DNA from: Pomacea canaliculata
Taxonomy: Eukaryota > Mollusca > Gastropoda > Architaenioglossa > Ampullariidae
Reading direction: 5' to 3'
NCBI RefSeq assembly: GCF_003073045.1
Contig: NC_037600.1
Coordinates: 16,136,352-16,200,351, forward strand
Length of the DNA: 64,000 nt
Shown here: one piece after another, positions 12,776-24,770 of the stretch
Numbering within the stretch: the first letter of the stretch is position 1
Layout: each line of letters starts with the position of its first letter
Notes under the pieces: model-generated
Seen by the model: the letters and a program-made list of their open reading frames with translations, nothing else
Databases searched by the model: none
What the model was told of the DNA's origin: nothing
Program-made: the position numbers and the translations under genes

Positions 12776-13607
12776 CCTTCGCCAAATACAGCAGCCTTAT
12801 TATTCAGTAAAACAGCACTCAAAAATTCCTCAGAACATAAATGGCCAAATATTGTCAATGTAGTTATTTAAACATAAACAAATTGTGAGAAGTTTTGTCT
12901 TTTTTTTTTAATTCTCTCACTTCTATGAATACGCAATAATGCACCCGACCCAAGTGCTTGATAAGAATTCTTCTTATGACAATTCACGATAGAGAAATCC
13001 TTTGTGATGAACTGAGCTCACAAACTTCTCAAGAAGAACCAGAAGCGAATAATGTGACACCCACGGTAAAATAGTTTACAAAGAGGATAATCTATAAAGT
13101 TTCAAGAAACGCGCTGTAGTTCATCATGGGAGACGAAGAGGATCATAAATAAAAACACCCTGTAGCTCAGTCTAGCTATTTGACAAGGCGACGAAAAGAA
13201 AGAAGAAAAGGTGAAAGGTTAATGGAGGTATTAACAAGTAGTGCAGTAACAGGTTCTAAGAAAGTTAGGCACATTATCTGATAATGTGAAAAAACCTGTT
13301 TGCTTAGCAATTTCATAGTAGCAACGTTTATGAGTTGGCATAAATTTACACATCGCGCGTGCAAACATTTTTCCCCTTGTTTGCGACCCCATGATCTCGG
13401 TATATCACGAGATTTGTTTGCGGCCTTCTTGCTGTCAACGATGTCACGTGGAGGAAATTATATGGAAATATGGAACCAACGTGACTTGCTTGGCAGAACC
13501 TAGATAATTTCTTTGCATTTCGCCAAAATCTTGAACATTTTTACTAAAATCAAACATCTCTCTCTCTGTGAGGGAAATGGCCTCGCATTATTTATTTATT
13601 TAAATAT

Positions 13608-13646
<39 letters not shown>

Positions 13647-14500
13647 TGTGAATACATCTTTTAGGGAGTCGGTCGTCGGTGGGAGCAACAGTACGTTAAC
13701 TCTTTGAATTCAACTCGAAATTGTCAATCAAAAATGGATGAACAACTAGCATATATTTCTTGCCTTACATATTCTTCTTTTAAAAAGACAGTTGTCCACC
13801 AAATAAAGTTCAATAAAGTTTCTATCTTAGTTTGATAGTATTTGCTGTAATTGGCGAGCTTATGTTTGAGCCTCAGGATAGCACACTAAAGCAACAATTG
13901 CAAATTATTGTCTAAAACTGAGCAGTAGTAGACATAAAATTAGTGATTATAAATCGTAATAACCAAATGATGCTATCTATCAGTCTGTCTAAAAACATTT
14001 GAGTAAGAAAATTTGGGATGCGTGGCGAGGGGAAGGCTTTATGAACAGTTCACTTTTGTCCCGGAATATGTGTTTGGGTCGCACTTCCAATAAAATGTTT
14101 ATGGTAATGCAGGAATGCATTTCAGGCCACACCCTCATCTTTCCTTCCGCAAAGACACATAGGTAAGGACCAGAGCGATGAAAGGTCCAAAAAGAGGACT
14201 GAAGCCTGGCGTTCGTCTTTGACTGAGTGTTCATGCCTTGCTGGTCACGTGACGTTCATGGCCGCACCTCAAGGGAGGGGCGAGGACAGGTACGTGAGGG
14301 GGAGGAGAGAAATCAGGGAGGTGTAAAGAGAATGGTGTGGAGGGATACGACTCGTGTCAAACAGGTGAGAAGAGGATTCAGTCTTGTCACTGCATCCACA
14401 CAATTTGTTTACTGCGGACGGAAGGTGCAAACGACAAAAAGAAAGTTGTAGGAAAATTGTAATTCTTACAGTTCACATGCTGCTGGCTGATCCCGGATGT
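12776..14500. other. Intergenic DNA
   Basis: AT-rich with no supported gene. It contains a (TTTA)n microsatellite at 13586-13646. Confidence 0.4.
13586..13646. repeat. (TTTA)n microsatellite
   Basis: Nearly perfect tetranucleotide run with one interruption near its left end. Confidence 0.9.
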
Positions 14501-14925
14501 CATGTCATTGACTTTAAATACTGTATATCCTCTCACTCCTGTACAAGCTCAGAAGATACATAGAATGCTTACAAATTACACAAACACACCAGACAATACA
14601 TGGTTAAGGGAAAGTGATAATACATGGTTTAATTCAGATTTGTTAACAAATAATACACCACCAATAATATTCGTTCAGCCCACTACCTGACCACAGCATA
14701 ACTATGTATTAATAAATAATAATTACTTATAAATACTAATAAATACATTACGAATAAAGTACATGTGATAACAGACTGTACAAATAATTAAAACTTTCTG
14801 CAGATCTGATAAATAAATTATAAAAAAGCTTGCAAATAAAAGTTACATACAGCAAGAAAATAATTTTTAACTTCAACATGTTCTCAATAACATGAACATT
14901 ATATACACTAACTGTACCAGGTACT

Positions 14926-14931
14926 TTTATT
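14926..14931 (-). other. Polyadenylation signal AATAAA of gene A
   Basis: AATAAA on the minus strand, 50 nt beyond the stop codon. It is conserved at the same place after gene B. Confidence 0.65.
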
Positions 14932-14980
14932 AACATTTTGTTGACATCGATGCTGATCATATACGACGTCGAAGCCACGA

Positions 14981-16828
14981 TCAGCCTTCATAGCTACCAT
15001 CACCCCCATCTTCGAAATCATCTCCGAATGTATTCTGATACTCGTCGTGGTTCTCGAATCTATCCTCATTAGGGTATGTAACAATATAGCTTGAAATCTG
15101 CTCAAGAAATTTTGGTGTGCAGGTTACTCTTGCGGTGCCATCAGCGGTTCGCTGCTGGAGGACAAGGTAAACACCTGTAAGGCCATGGCGTCTGTACGCC
15201 AGCCTCAAGTGGTGGACTCGGAGACCGCTTTTCGCTGCTCGCTTCGCCATGTTCAAACTGACAGAACGAGCTTTGATCATAGGCTTCCAGCTTTGTAAAT
15301 TCCTGTACGTTTCTCTCCTGCGTCTGACAACCTGATGGACGTAGTCGAGCCCAAACGAGTGTAAGCAAATCGCATCCCGGGTCACGCATCGAAGGTCCAG
15401 AAGTCGCTTCAACGCTCTGACATCACTCATAGCCTCGTGCGCGGCGTACGACTCCCTGAAGAAATGATCGTATAGAGCCGATTGTTTGTAAGAATCCAGA
15501 CCTGGACAGACCGCTTTAAACAGAGGTACTGTGTCTACAAAGCCTGTCACCTTGCTTTCGAATTCCGCCAACAAGCCGCAGGCTTCCATGGCATTGAAGA
15601 GCACGAGGGCGTCAAACCACTTGCAGTTGTGAGCGAACAGCACGACAGGGTCATCCCCTACAAACTCCAGAAACTCTGACAGAGCCTGGCGTATGTTCAC
15701 AGCATCCACCGGTTGGTCGTTCAGATACAAACGTCCTTCATGTTCATCGAAGGACAGTCCATGGACACTTTCAGCCTCCGGATGGATCTGTTTTTTGGGT
15801 AGAACATATCTACAGAAGGACTTTCTTTGTCCTAACGCAGCAATCTGCAGTATGTGGGAGGTCATCGCTGCAACAAAGAACAATAATTTCATCTTTAAAA
15901 TTTTAAGTGCATTTTTTAACGATCGCAACAAGCATGAAAGACGATCGGACATTGTATGATATCATTTGACTGTTAAAATAATTATTGCAAACCTCTGATT
16001 ATACCGATAATACTTAGAGGTCATAACATACCTAGCCCTGTAGTTTCTAGATCAATCACCACGGCTGCATTTACAGGTACATTCCTCAGTTGCGGGGAAG
16101 GCGATGGAGGTGGAATCTCCTCGTCAGACCCATCTGGAAAAATATGTACAGTATATATTTTCTTCTTCTGCACGAGAAAACAACATTCGTTTGTATGCGG
16201 CTTTCGCCTTCAACAAGAACACTTTGTTACAAACCTGTTTGCAGGTGTGGGATTTTACAAAAGTAAGCATGCGTAAAAACATTTTTAAATTTTACCAAAA
16301 CACATAGCGACCGCTGATATTTGATATAAGAAATAAAGGGAAGCTACAAGGTTGTGAAACCCTCGGATGTTTCAAATTATCTCCCTTTAACATGGTTCAT
16401 AGTTGATAAGACTACAGAGTTGTGTTGCTCAGTGCAGCCAGTGCGACATAAGCTGCGAGTAAATCTTTAGTTTGGAAAGGTATGCTGAAGACAAATCTAA
16501 CACTAAATTAAGCTTTTAATTTAATTGAAATATAAGTAAAATTTAATTTTTATTGGAACTAATGGGTAACTCTTAAAGAAAAGTTTTGTTCAACAATATG
16601 AAAAAACAAAGCAAAACAAAACAAAAAGAAAAGCAATCAAAAATCAAAAGAAAAATCAACACACACAGCCCCAAAGAACACGTTAACTTTGAAAAAAGTG
16701 CCAGAGTATTTCTGTATGTGAAGGTACAGGGTTACTATACTATAAAGTATAAACAAATAAGGGATCGCCTCACCTTGCCAGACGCTCATTTGGGAGATGA
16801 AAGCTGGAGTCGAAATCCAATTTGCCAT
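14981..16828 (-). CDS. Gene A: DEDDh 3'-5' exonuclease, PML-exon-9/Plex9-like (347 aa)
   Basis: Predicted 3'-to-5' exonuclease of the DnaQ-like DEDDh fold, nearest by eye to the exonuclease-like domain encoded by PML exon 9 and zebrafish Plex9. Coding exons are 16774-16828 (start MANWISTP, 18 codons), 16032-16133 (102 nt, ExoI) and 14981-15867 (terminal). All junctions are GT-AG and phase 1, and the sum is 1044 nt (347 aa plus stop). ExoI is IDLETTGL with D46 and E48. ExoII is LFAHNCKWFD with D138. ExoIII is HEAMSD with H196 and D201. All five catalytic residues are therefore present. The acidic C-terminus contains FGDDFEDGGDGSYEG. A non-coding exon 1 (17000 to about 17045) sits 25-30 nt below a TATA box. 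A polyA signal lies 50 nt past the stop. Substrate (DNA or RNA) and cell role are unknown. Such proteins are often mislabelled 'DNA polymerase III PolC-type' in animal genomes. Confidence 0.85.
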
Positions 16829-16999
16829 GTCAATTTTTTTTTTTTTGAACACAAGAGAGATCTGCAAATCAAATGGTGAAATACATTTTCCTAAACCACT
16901 TTGAAGTAAACCTCACTCTGCAAATGTGCAATTTTCACATTGTAGAGATGTACATTTATATATTGTACATTTATTACTAAAATATATCTACAGACGTAC

Positions 17000-17110
17000 C
17001 TTGAAGATGCAGCAGATGATAAGCGTGCAACGATCGTTCGAACATTAGTTCACACCTTCGCGAACCCATCCTTATATGTCAACGGCTCGGAGCGATGACG
17101 TTACCTTTTC
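17000..17110 (-). promoter_or_regulatory. Promoter and non-coding exon 1 of gene A
   Basis: TATAAGG (17070-17076) precedes a short exon ending TCTGCTGCATCTTCAAG with donor GTACGT at 16999. A CRE-like TGACGTTA lies just upstream near 17096. The same arrangement occurs at genes B and C, so this is the paralogues' shared promoter. The start site near 17040-17045 is inferred from TATA spacing. Confidence 0.65.
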
Positions 17111-17289
17111 CGTTGATACTTTCGTTTTCTGCCACATTTTTCAGGGATACCTGGTTCCTGGAAAACGGACCTTTTCAGGGAGGGACAGTCTCTCCCCATC
17201 GTCCCACACACGCTATGCAGCTTGTGCGTGACTGGCTAACCGTGTCACAGAGGGGTGAAATAAGGGTACACAGCAAGCATACACAGGGT

Positions 17290-18040
17290 GGCTGAGCCAC
17301 ACCCGTTTCTTGTTTTAGATAGTGGAACAAAAAAAAAAAAAAAAGGTGGGGGGTGGGTAGACAATTGAAATGAACTGTCACCAGCCAGCATTTCACTTCC
17401 CAGAGAGACACGGCAAGTGCCGAGTCACCATATACTTGTGCTCCTAGACGGGTGTGGTATAGACATATATGAGTAATTTTGTCTTGTTTATAACTGTTAT
17501 AGGCACAGTTTTATTGGCATCCTGGAGCATTTGGCCTAGGAAAGTTGAGGTCGCTCGTCCCCAGATACAGAGACATTATTTAATGATCCTTTTGTCTCTG
17601 AGTGGATACGTTAGCTGCCTTTTGTTTGTTTGTTTCTACGATTCAAGATAACTTGTGAGAGTGTGTGTGTGTGGATGAAAGCTATATTTGGATTATGGAA
17701 CATTAGTCCCCAGTGACTGTTGATTCAGAGAATGTAGTGTTGTGCAGGAATATAAAAATTATTAATTTTGTAGTTGATCTTCAACCAAGAAAAGGAATTT
17801 TCCTTCAAGACAGTGTTTAAGTCAGATGTTTTAGATAAGAGTAAGGATTGACTGATGTATTTTTATTAGTTGCTATAGTATAAATTATTTAATATCTTTA
17901 AATATATAGAAGCCTACACAAGAGGCAGAGCCATTTTCTGAAGAAAGAACGAGCAAATGTGTAGGCGGGTACGCGTACGCGAGTGTCCTCAAGGTGACTG
18001 GGACTCATTGACTGACAGACATGCCAGCAACCTGATGACA
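17290..18040. other. Segment present in unit A but absent from unit B
   Basis: Where unit B runs directly from the promoter flank (about 24900) to the text at 24910-25070, unit A has about 750 bp extra. It includes an A-rich run at 17329-17344 and one arm of the inverted repeat described at 17373-17459. It may be an insertion in A or a deletion in B. No gene is seen. Confidence 0.45.
17373..17459 (+). repeat. Inverted repeat, left arm
   Basis: It matches the reverse complement of 19171-19272. Shared blocks are AACTGTC..CCAGCATTTCA, GACACGGCAAGTGCCGAG and CCTAGACGGGTGTGGTA. The core CGGCAAGTGCCG can form a small hairpin. Two opposite-orientation insertions of one short element best explain the pair, because each lies at a place where units A and B differ. 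Confidence 0.65.
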
Positions 18041-18479
18041 TGTGTGATGCAGTGGGTGGGTTGGGTGAGGTAGCAGATGAGCGAGTAGTGTGGTAGGTGT
18101 GCTGTTTAAAAAATAAGCACAGGAAACATGAGATTAGGAGTAGACTAGTGTTAGTAAAAAGTGGGTTTGAACTGTGAACACTCGGCTGTGTGATACAGAG
18201 ATTGACCCTTGTTCTTCAGGTCAATCATGAATAACATTATATAGCATATTGGTATGGACATGTGCGCTTCAGAACTTTCAAAGAAAACTGAATAGGATTA
18301 GTGTAGTACGGCTGACACTGTGAACATTTATACAGCTGAAACCAGTAGTTTTTCTGACTATATTTTTCATTACAATTCTTTACTAATCTTTGTATTTAAA
18401 AAAAAAATGACAATTTATAGCTGTTTCATATTCACTAAGCTGCTCAACTGAATAAGAACTGGAATTACTTACCTACCTT

Positions 18480-18640
18480 CTTGTCTCAGCTCATGCTGAC
18501 ATCCCTTTTGAGAAGTGAAGATTATGGTCGAGAGTATGTGAACTTTTTGAAGCTCGACTGTCTGATTGTGATGTTGCTGCTTTCACAGAGCTTGTCCATG
18601 TCATGATGTCTGATTGTAAAGCAAAGTTTCTGATTCTTAG
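18480..18640 (-). pseudogene. Relic of an alternative first exon (cluster fossil)
   Basis: The minus-strand text CTTCACTTCTCAAAAGGGATG, then CATGAGCTGAGACAAGAAG and a donor GTAGGTAAG, lines up with the small exon of gene C at 30221-30248 and its upstream flank. Here the frame is not open: ATG TCA GCA is followed at once by TGA. It sits between units A and B, where it suggests a lost exon or a degraded gene copy. Confidence 0.4.
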
Positions 18641-19170
18641 TTTAGGTAAAGCTAAGTAAAGCTGATGTGCGACTGTCGGTGATAGGCAGGTTGGAAAGGT
18701 GTACTGACAGTACACTTGCGGAATAACAGATATATGGATTAATTATTAGTTGATAAGATCTGTGTATATAGAACAGCAGGTACATGTGTGTGTGTGTCGC
18801 GCGTGCGCCAGAGAAAACCAAACTGTGAAATTCAATGAAAATATTTAGGTGATCTTTATAGTCTAAAGGGCTTGTTTATATGACTAAGAGAGAGAACATG
18901 TAAAATCTCTCAAAATAATGCACGCTCAGAGGATACATGTAACATTCACGTGTACCCTTTCGTGCCCATGCAAGTTCAGAAGATACGTAGAACACTTACA
19001 AATCACACACACACACACACCAAACAATACAGAGTTAGGGGAAAGTAATAATGCATGTTTTAATTCAGATTTGTAACAAATAATACCCCTCCGATAATAT
19101 TCGTTCAGCCCACTACCTGACCACATGAAAAATTCAACACCAAAAAACCCGAGATGCACAAAAATACGAA

Positions 19171-19272
19171 TACCACACCCGTCTAGGAAGACGCAACATT
19201 AACCCCTCTACACGGAGAGTCTCGGCACTTGCCGTGTCTTGCTGGGAAATGAAATGCTGGCCGGCGACAGTT
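19171..19272 (-). repeat. Inverted repeat, right arm
   Basis: Reverse-complement partner of 17373-17459, lying inside about 180 bp (roughly 19127-19310) that is absent from the matching 3' flank of gene A. It is likely a short MITE- or SINE-like insertion of unknown family. Confidence 0.6.
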
Positions 19273-19498
19273 TATTTAAATCGGTATATTTAACATAGCA
19301 TAGCATAGCATAGTACTGATTACTAATAAAGTACATTTGATAAACAGACTGTACAAATAATTAAAACTTTCTGCAGATCTAATAAATAAATGTTTAAAGA
19401 GCTTGCAAATAAAAGCTACATACAGCGAGAAAACAATTGTTAACTTTTAAATATTTTCAGTAACATGAACATTGTATACACTAACTGTTCAAGGTATT

Positions 19499-19504
19499 TT
19501 TATT
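19499..19504 (-). other. Polyadenylation signal AATAAA of gene B
   Basis: AATAAA on the minus strand, 50 nt past the gene B stop, at the position equivalent to that of gene A. Confidence 0.65.
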
Positions 19505-19553
19505 AACTGTTTGTTGACATCGATGCTGATCATCTTCGACGTCGAAACCACGA

Positions 19554-22500
19554 TCAGCCTTCATAGCTACCATCATCTCCATCTTCGAAATCATCACCGA
19601 ATGCATTCTCATATTCTTCGTGGTTCTCGTAACTATCCTCATTAGGGTATGTAACAATATAGCTTGAAATCGTTTGAAGAAATTTTGGTGTGCTGGTTAC
19701 TCTTGCAGTGCCATCAGCGGTAGGCTGCTGGAGGACATTGGAAACACCTGCGTGGCCACTGAGTCTGTATGCCAGCCTCAGGTGGTGGACTCGGAGACCG
19801 CTTTTCGCTGCTCGTTTCGCCATGTTCAAGCTGACAGAACCAAAAGCGATCATAGGCTTCCAGCTTTGTAAATTCTTGTACGTTTCTCTCCTGCGTGTGA
19901 CAACCTGACGGACGTAGTCGAGACCAAACGAGTGTAAGCAAATCGCATCCCCGGTAACGAAGCCCAGGTCAAGAAGTCGCTTCAACGCTGTGACATCACT
20001 CATAGCTTCGTGCGCTGCATAGGACTCATGGAAGAAATGCTCATACAAAGATTTTTGGCTATAGGAAGATAGACCTGGATAGATTGCTCTAAACAGAGGC
20101 AGCGTGTCTACGAAGCCTGTCACCTTTCTTTCGAATTCCGCCAACATGGCGCAGGCTTCCATGGCATTGAAGAGCACGGGGGCGTCAAACAACTTGCAGT
20201 TGTGAGCAAACAGTGTGACAGCTTCATCGCCTAAAAACTCCAGAAACTCTGACAGAGCCTGGCGTATGTTCACAGCATCCACCGGCTGGCCGTTGAGATA
20301 CAAACGTCCTTCATCCTCATTGAAGGACAGTCCATGGACTTCTTGCGCCTCCGGATGGATCTGCTTTTTGGGTAGAACGTATCTACAGAAGGATTTATTT
20401 TGTCCTAACGCAGCAATCTGCAGTATGTGGGAGAAACATCCTACAACACAGAACAATAATTTCCACTTTAGAGTTTAAGTGCCTTTTGTAACGATCTGTA
20501 TGATATCATTTCACTGTTTGTTTGTCTTTTTTTTTTTTAAAAAAAGGCTTTGTGTTTTCTTAAGTAATAATAAAAATCTCTAGAACCAGTTCCTTTTCTA
20601 CTCATTTACAAGAGGTGATGATGAGTTGTCTACTCCTAATATTGTATATTTGTGAAGGAGTATATATATATAACTAAACCTCTTTGAGAATTACCATTAT
20701 GTTTCTGCTGCATTTCGAATGTTAAAATAATTATTGCAAACCTCTGGTTATACCGATAACACTTAGAGGTCATATCATACCAAACCCTGTAGTTTCTAGA
20801 TCAATCACCACGGCTGTATTGACAGGTACATTCGTCATTTGCGGGGAAGGCGAAGGAGGTGGAATCTCCTCGTTAGACGCTCCTGTAAATATATGTACAG
20901 TATATCAGTGGCGTAGGAACCAGGGGGGCAGCGGGGGCAGCCGCCCCCCCCCAAGGAAAATACAGGGGGGGCAGGAATATCCTTTTGCCCCCCCCCCCAA
21001 TATGAAGAAAGGTAGGGGAAAGTAGAGAGGAGACGGTCATCACCGTCACAAAAGCGGGCCCTGAGGCAAGTGGAGGCTCTAACACCTCTGACGATCAGAT
21101 CGGGGACAGTCCGTTGGTATTGTTTGCCATGCTAATTGCAGGCTGTGTTGAAGCCTGAGCGAAGAAAGCAGCCGGATAGTACATCGGTACATCGAGTGTG
21201 GTCTCCCTCCCCAGTGCGGCGCCTTTTCTTTGGCGGTTTTCGTTTGACCAACATAAAACATTCCCCACCCACTCGCTGTCACCCTAAAATTATCTGCTAT
21301 CGCTTACAACCAAAGGGGCCGCACTGGCCATCGGGAACACAGAAAGCCAGTAACAAATTAGTTGCATACCAATACCCCAGTCTTGCCAGGAACCCTTACA
21401 CTTTGTGAAAAGCTAGCGAAGCACGAGGACTTCCATCTTGCTAGACACCAACGGTTTAGTGCGAATTGACGGCTTTGACTTCACCTAAGACTAAGTAAGG
21501 CAAAGACTCTGAGTCCCTATATCGGTAGTTTTCTTTAGAGACAGAGAGACTGGTATTATTGCAATCTACGACTCAGGGGGAAGTGCATAAGTAACATTTC
21601 TAAAACTACACAAGGGCACTCTTTTATCATCAACGACTGTGGCTGGTACTCAACATAAGTTATCTGTGTTATACTGTTTGGTTTGTATATATGTGTCCGT
21701 GTTTTGGTAGATGGCCATAGAACGTGTCGCATCGCTGGCTCAGCACCGTCGGGTAGCGGAGCGAGGAAGGGGATGGCCCTGATGCCATTCCCACCCTAGT
21801 TTCGTCCCCTGGCCACGGTGGTCTGGCCAGTTTATGGCCCTTAATTATAGGGTAGCATTGCGTCCCTTCCTCTCTGGTCTCTTTGGTTCTCTTTGGGGTG
21901 GATGGGGCTATTTTCCCACGGTGTGCGGACACCGAGTTCTGGTATGGGGCTGTGCCTCTTTGTAACGTGTATTATCTCGCGGACGCTGGGCCCTGTGGGT
22001 AGGGAAAGAGCCTATAGAAGAGTTTTTGCGTGGTGGAGAGACCTGTGCCCGTCTCTGGGAGTAGTCGGGGGTTTGCCACGTGCTGTGTGTACTGTCGCTG
22101 GAACTGGCGTGGTGTCTAGAAGAGGGTTCCAGCAACCAGCGTATTTTCCCCGCGTTTGTTGTGAGATAGAACAAAGCGTGTCACGAGCCGTTGGGTGAGT
22201 AGGCTTAATTAATCTTTACCTTTGTTTTACCACCCGATGGCTACCCTGGCCAGTATGCAGAACGCAGTTTTTTTCTGCCTTAAAACGAACAAAAACATAC
22301 CTGAGAAGCTCCATGACACAAACGCGCTTGAATAACTGTCTCATTATGCATGTATTTAAAGAGAGGGTTGATCTGCAATGGAGTTCATTAATAGAAATCA
22401 CCGAAGACGCAGTTTTTTGGGAACACTGACTTTGCCAACCTTGATTAATATGATTTATATGATTATAACGTTTATCACATTTCTTGTGAATGCTTTAGCC

Positions 22501-23466
22501 GGGGAGTCATTCTTTAATTTGTTTTTTCTTATTTAATGCTGCTTTGCCTTTTAACAATAAAGCAGCTTGTTGTGATGCTACCACTGTGTACGTGCGTGCG
22601 TGCAGTACCCCCCCCCCCCATTTTTTTACGTAATGTGCGAGCGCGAACGCCGTTCACTGTCAGCAGGGAGTTTGCCCCCCCAACGCCGAACATCTTCCTA
22701 CGCCACTGTATATATGTTCTTCTTCTGCACGAGAAAACAACATTCATTTGTATGTGGCTTTCGCTTTCAACACTTTGTTACAAACCCATTTGCAGGTGTG
22801 GGATTTTCAAAAATAAACATGCGTAAAAACATTTTTAAATTTTACCAAACCACACATAGCGACCGCTGATTTTTGATGTAAGAATTAAAGGGAAGCTACA
22901 AGGTTGTGAAACCATCGGATGTTTCAAATTATCTCCCTTCAGCATATTTCATAGGTACTAAGACTATAGAGCGGTGTTGCTCAGTGCAGCCAGTGCGACA
23001 TAAGCTACGAGTAAATCTTTAGTTTGGAAAGGCGCGCTGAAAGTTAAATCTAATACTAAATTAAGTTTTTAATTTTTATTGAAATATAAGTAAAATTTAA
23101 TTTCTAGTTGTGCTAATGGATAACTCTGAAAGAAAAGTTTTGTTCAACAATATGGCAAAAAAACCCCAAAAAAACCCCAAACCAACAACAAACAAACAAA
23201 AAACAAACAAGCAAACAAACAAACCAAAAAACCCAACAAAAAACAACAACAACAACAAAACCCAATACCAAAGCAAAAACCAAAAAACTCAACAAAACAA
23301 AAACAAAAAACAATCAAAAAGCAAAAGAAACTACAAAGAATACGCTTACTTTGAAAAAATTGTCAGAGCTTTTGTGTATGTGAAGGTGACTCATGTACAG
23401 GATTGCCTTACCTTCCTTGAAGCTCGTTTGGGAGACCGAGCCTGAAGTGGACATGCATGTCGCCAT
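19554..23466 (-). CDS. Gene B: DEDDh 3'-5' exonuclease, PML-exon-9/Plex9-like (347 aa)
   Basis: Closest paralogue of gene A, with the same length and structure. Coding exons are 23412-23466 (start MATCMSTSGSVSQTSFKE), 20781-20882 (102 nt, ExoI) and 19554-20440 (terminal). All introns are phase 1, and the sum is 1044 nt. ExoI is IDLETTGF, ExoII LFAHNCKLFD and ExoIII HEAMSD, so all five DEDDh residues are kept. The start exon is unlike that of A over several residues, while the terminal exons are nearly alignable throughout, including the tail FGDDFEDGDDGSYEG. The intron before the ExoI exon is enlarged by a TIR transposon only 23 bp from the acceptor, which may affect splicing. The acceptor itself (TTTACAG) is intact. 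Non-coding exon 1 starts at 24656 on the left and follows a TATA box. An active nuclease is likely; the substrate is unknown. Confidence 0.85.
20906..22708. mobile_element. DNA transposon with 14-bp terminal inverted repeats in gene B intron
   Basis: The left end CAGTGGCGTAGGAA and the right end TTCCTACGCCACTG are perfect inverted repeats. The target reads continuously in gene A (ACAGTATAT then TTCTTCTTCTG near 16148-16170), so the 1.8 kb is an insertion. The duplicated target looks like TATAT or just TA; AT-rich flanks make its length uncertain. No transposase frame is evident, so the copy is non-autonomous. The CAGTGGCG end resembles hAT-type elements, but an 8-bp target duplication is not seen. 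The internal part has G/C homopolymer runs near each end. Confidence 0.75.
23150..23310 (+). repeat. CAAA/CAAAA low-complexity tract
   Basis: This is an expanded version of the shorter A-rich tract at 16590-16660 in gene A, and it lies in the equivalent intron. Confidence 0.8.
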
Positions 23467-24655
23467 GTCAATTTTTTTTAACACAAGAGAGCTGCAACAC
23501 AAATGGTCAAATACATTTTCCTAAGCCACCTTGTATGAAGTGAATCTATAGTCACTCTGTAGATGTGCAATTTTCACAGTGTAGATATATAGTCTGGCAC
23601 TTCCGGTACGTGACTGCGTGTAAGAATAACCATGTGACCATATCATATTTTGTTGCAGTTTTGCTCCGAATAAAAGCTACAAACAAAAATAAATTCTCTG
23701 TGTTGGAAAAAGCAGACAATAAAAACGTATTGTATGTAGCAATTTACTCTCTAAAGAGTTATTATTATTCATAAAGACATGCATATTAGTTGAGATGATA
23801 TTTTCTTTATAAATTCACGAAAACATATAATTAAAAGATATTAGTAGGTCCTAGAAAGCGAAAAAAGAGTCACGAAACTATCAGCTAAAGCGCAAAAGAA
23901 ACACAATGACACTTACAGCATTATTTATATGTGTAGGTTAACAATGCAGATATATCCTTATCCCAAAGGATCTTTTCCGTTCATCACTTATAATTTTTTG
24001 CATAAAATTATCATTTTTATAGTTATTTGACTTATTTGTTCTTTGTTTTAGCAATGAATACTCCACGAAAATAACAAAGTGTCAGTCGCACATGAACAGA
24101 TATACCAGGAATCCCTAAACTAACTCTACATTCGCTTTAATAACTAAGCAGCTGAGCAGTCACTTCAACAAATCAATCAGTCGATCGATGAATGAACACA
24201 GAATTTTCTTACCATTGAGTACAAGAATTAAGAATTAAATGAAAAATAATTGTGAGCATACAGTGATGGTAGCCATTGCAAGCACGGTTGTCGTCTGGTT
24301 TTTCTCTAACCTGTGTGTCTCCGAAGACGTCTGCCCACTTCATTTCAAGTCAGCTTTCAGTAAATTTCTACAGTATTTTGTTTAATAGTTTAGTTTTAGT
24401 TTATAGTAATGCGTAGAGCGTAGTGTATACTCTTGTGTGAACCTGAGTCTGCGGAATACTAATTGTACATTTATTTTTAAAATTAATAAAATCTAAGTAT
24501 ATATGACATATCCCACACAATATATATCATAACATTTCACACAGAAGACCATCAAGTATTGAGGCAGAGTACTGCTGCTCACTGTTTATTTGATCACCCA
24601 TGCTAGGACTAACTTAATTAAATAACCACACATATCAATATATCTACAGACGTAC

Positions 24656-24770
24656 CTTGAAGATGCAGCAGATGAGGACCGTGCAACGATCGTTCGAGCA
24701 TCAGTCCACACCTTCGCGAACCCACCCTTATATGCCAACGGCTCGGAGCGATGAAGTTACCTTTCCGTTG
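24656..24770 (-). promoter_or_regulatory. Promoter and non-coding exon 1 of gene B
   Basis: TATAAGG at 24726-24732 is followed by GGGTTCGCGAAGGTGTG and an exon ending TCTGCTGCATCTTCAAG with donor GTACGT at 24655. It is almost identical to gene A's promoter, but the upstream CRE-like site is weakened (GATGAAGTTACC in plus-strand view). Confidence 0.65.

Larger units (their letters stand above)
14520..18205. repeat. Tandem duplication unit A (left copy)
   Basis: This block carries exonuclease gene A with its 3' flank and promoter. Landmarks shared in the same order with unit B (18955-25075) are: the 3' flank ending TTCGTTCAGCCCACTACCTG, the terminal exon, the ExoI exon, the intron text near 16150, the start exon, the TATA promoter, and the upstream text near 18050-18200 (GAACTGTGAACACTCGGC). 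Compared with B, this copy has about 0.75 kb extra between roughly 17290 and 18040 and lacks B's intron insertions. Confidence 0.75.
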
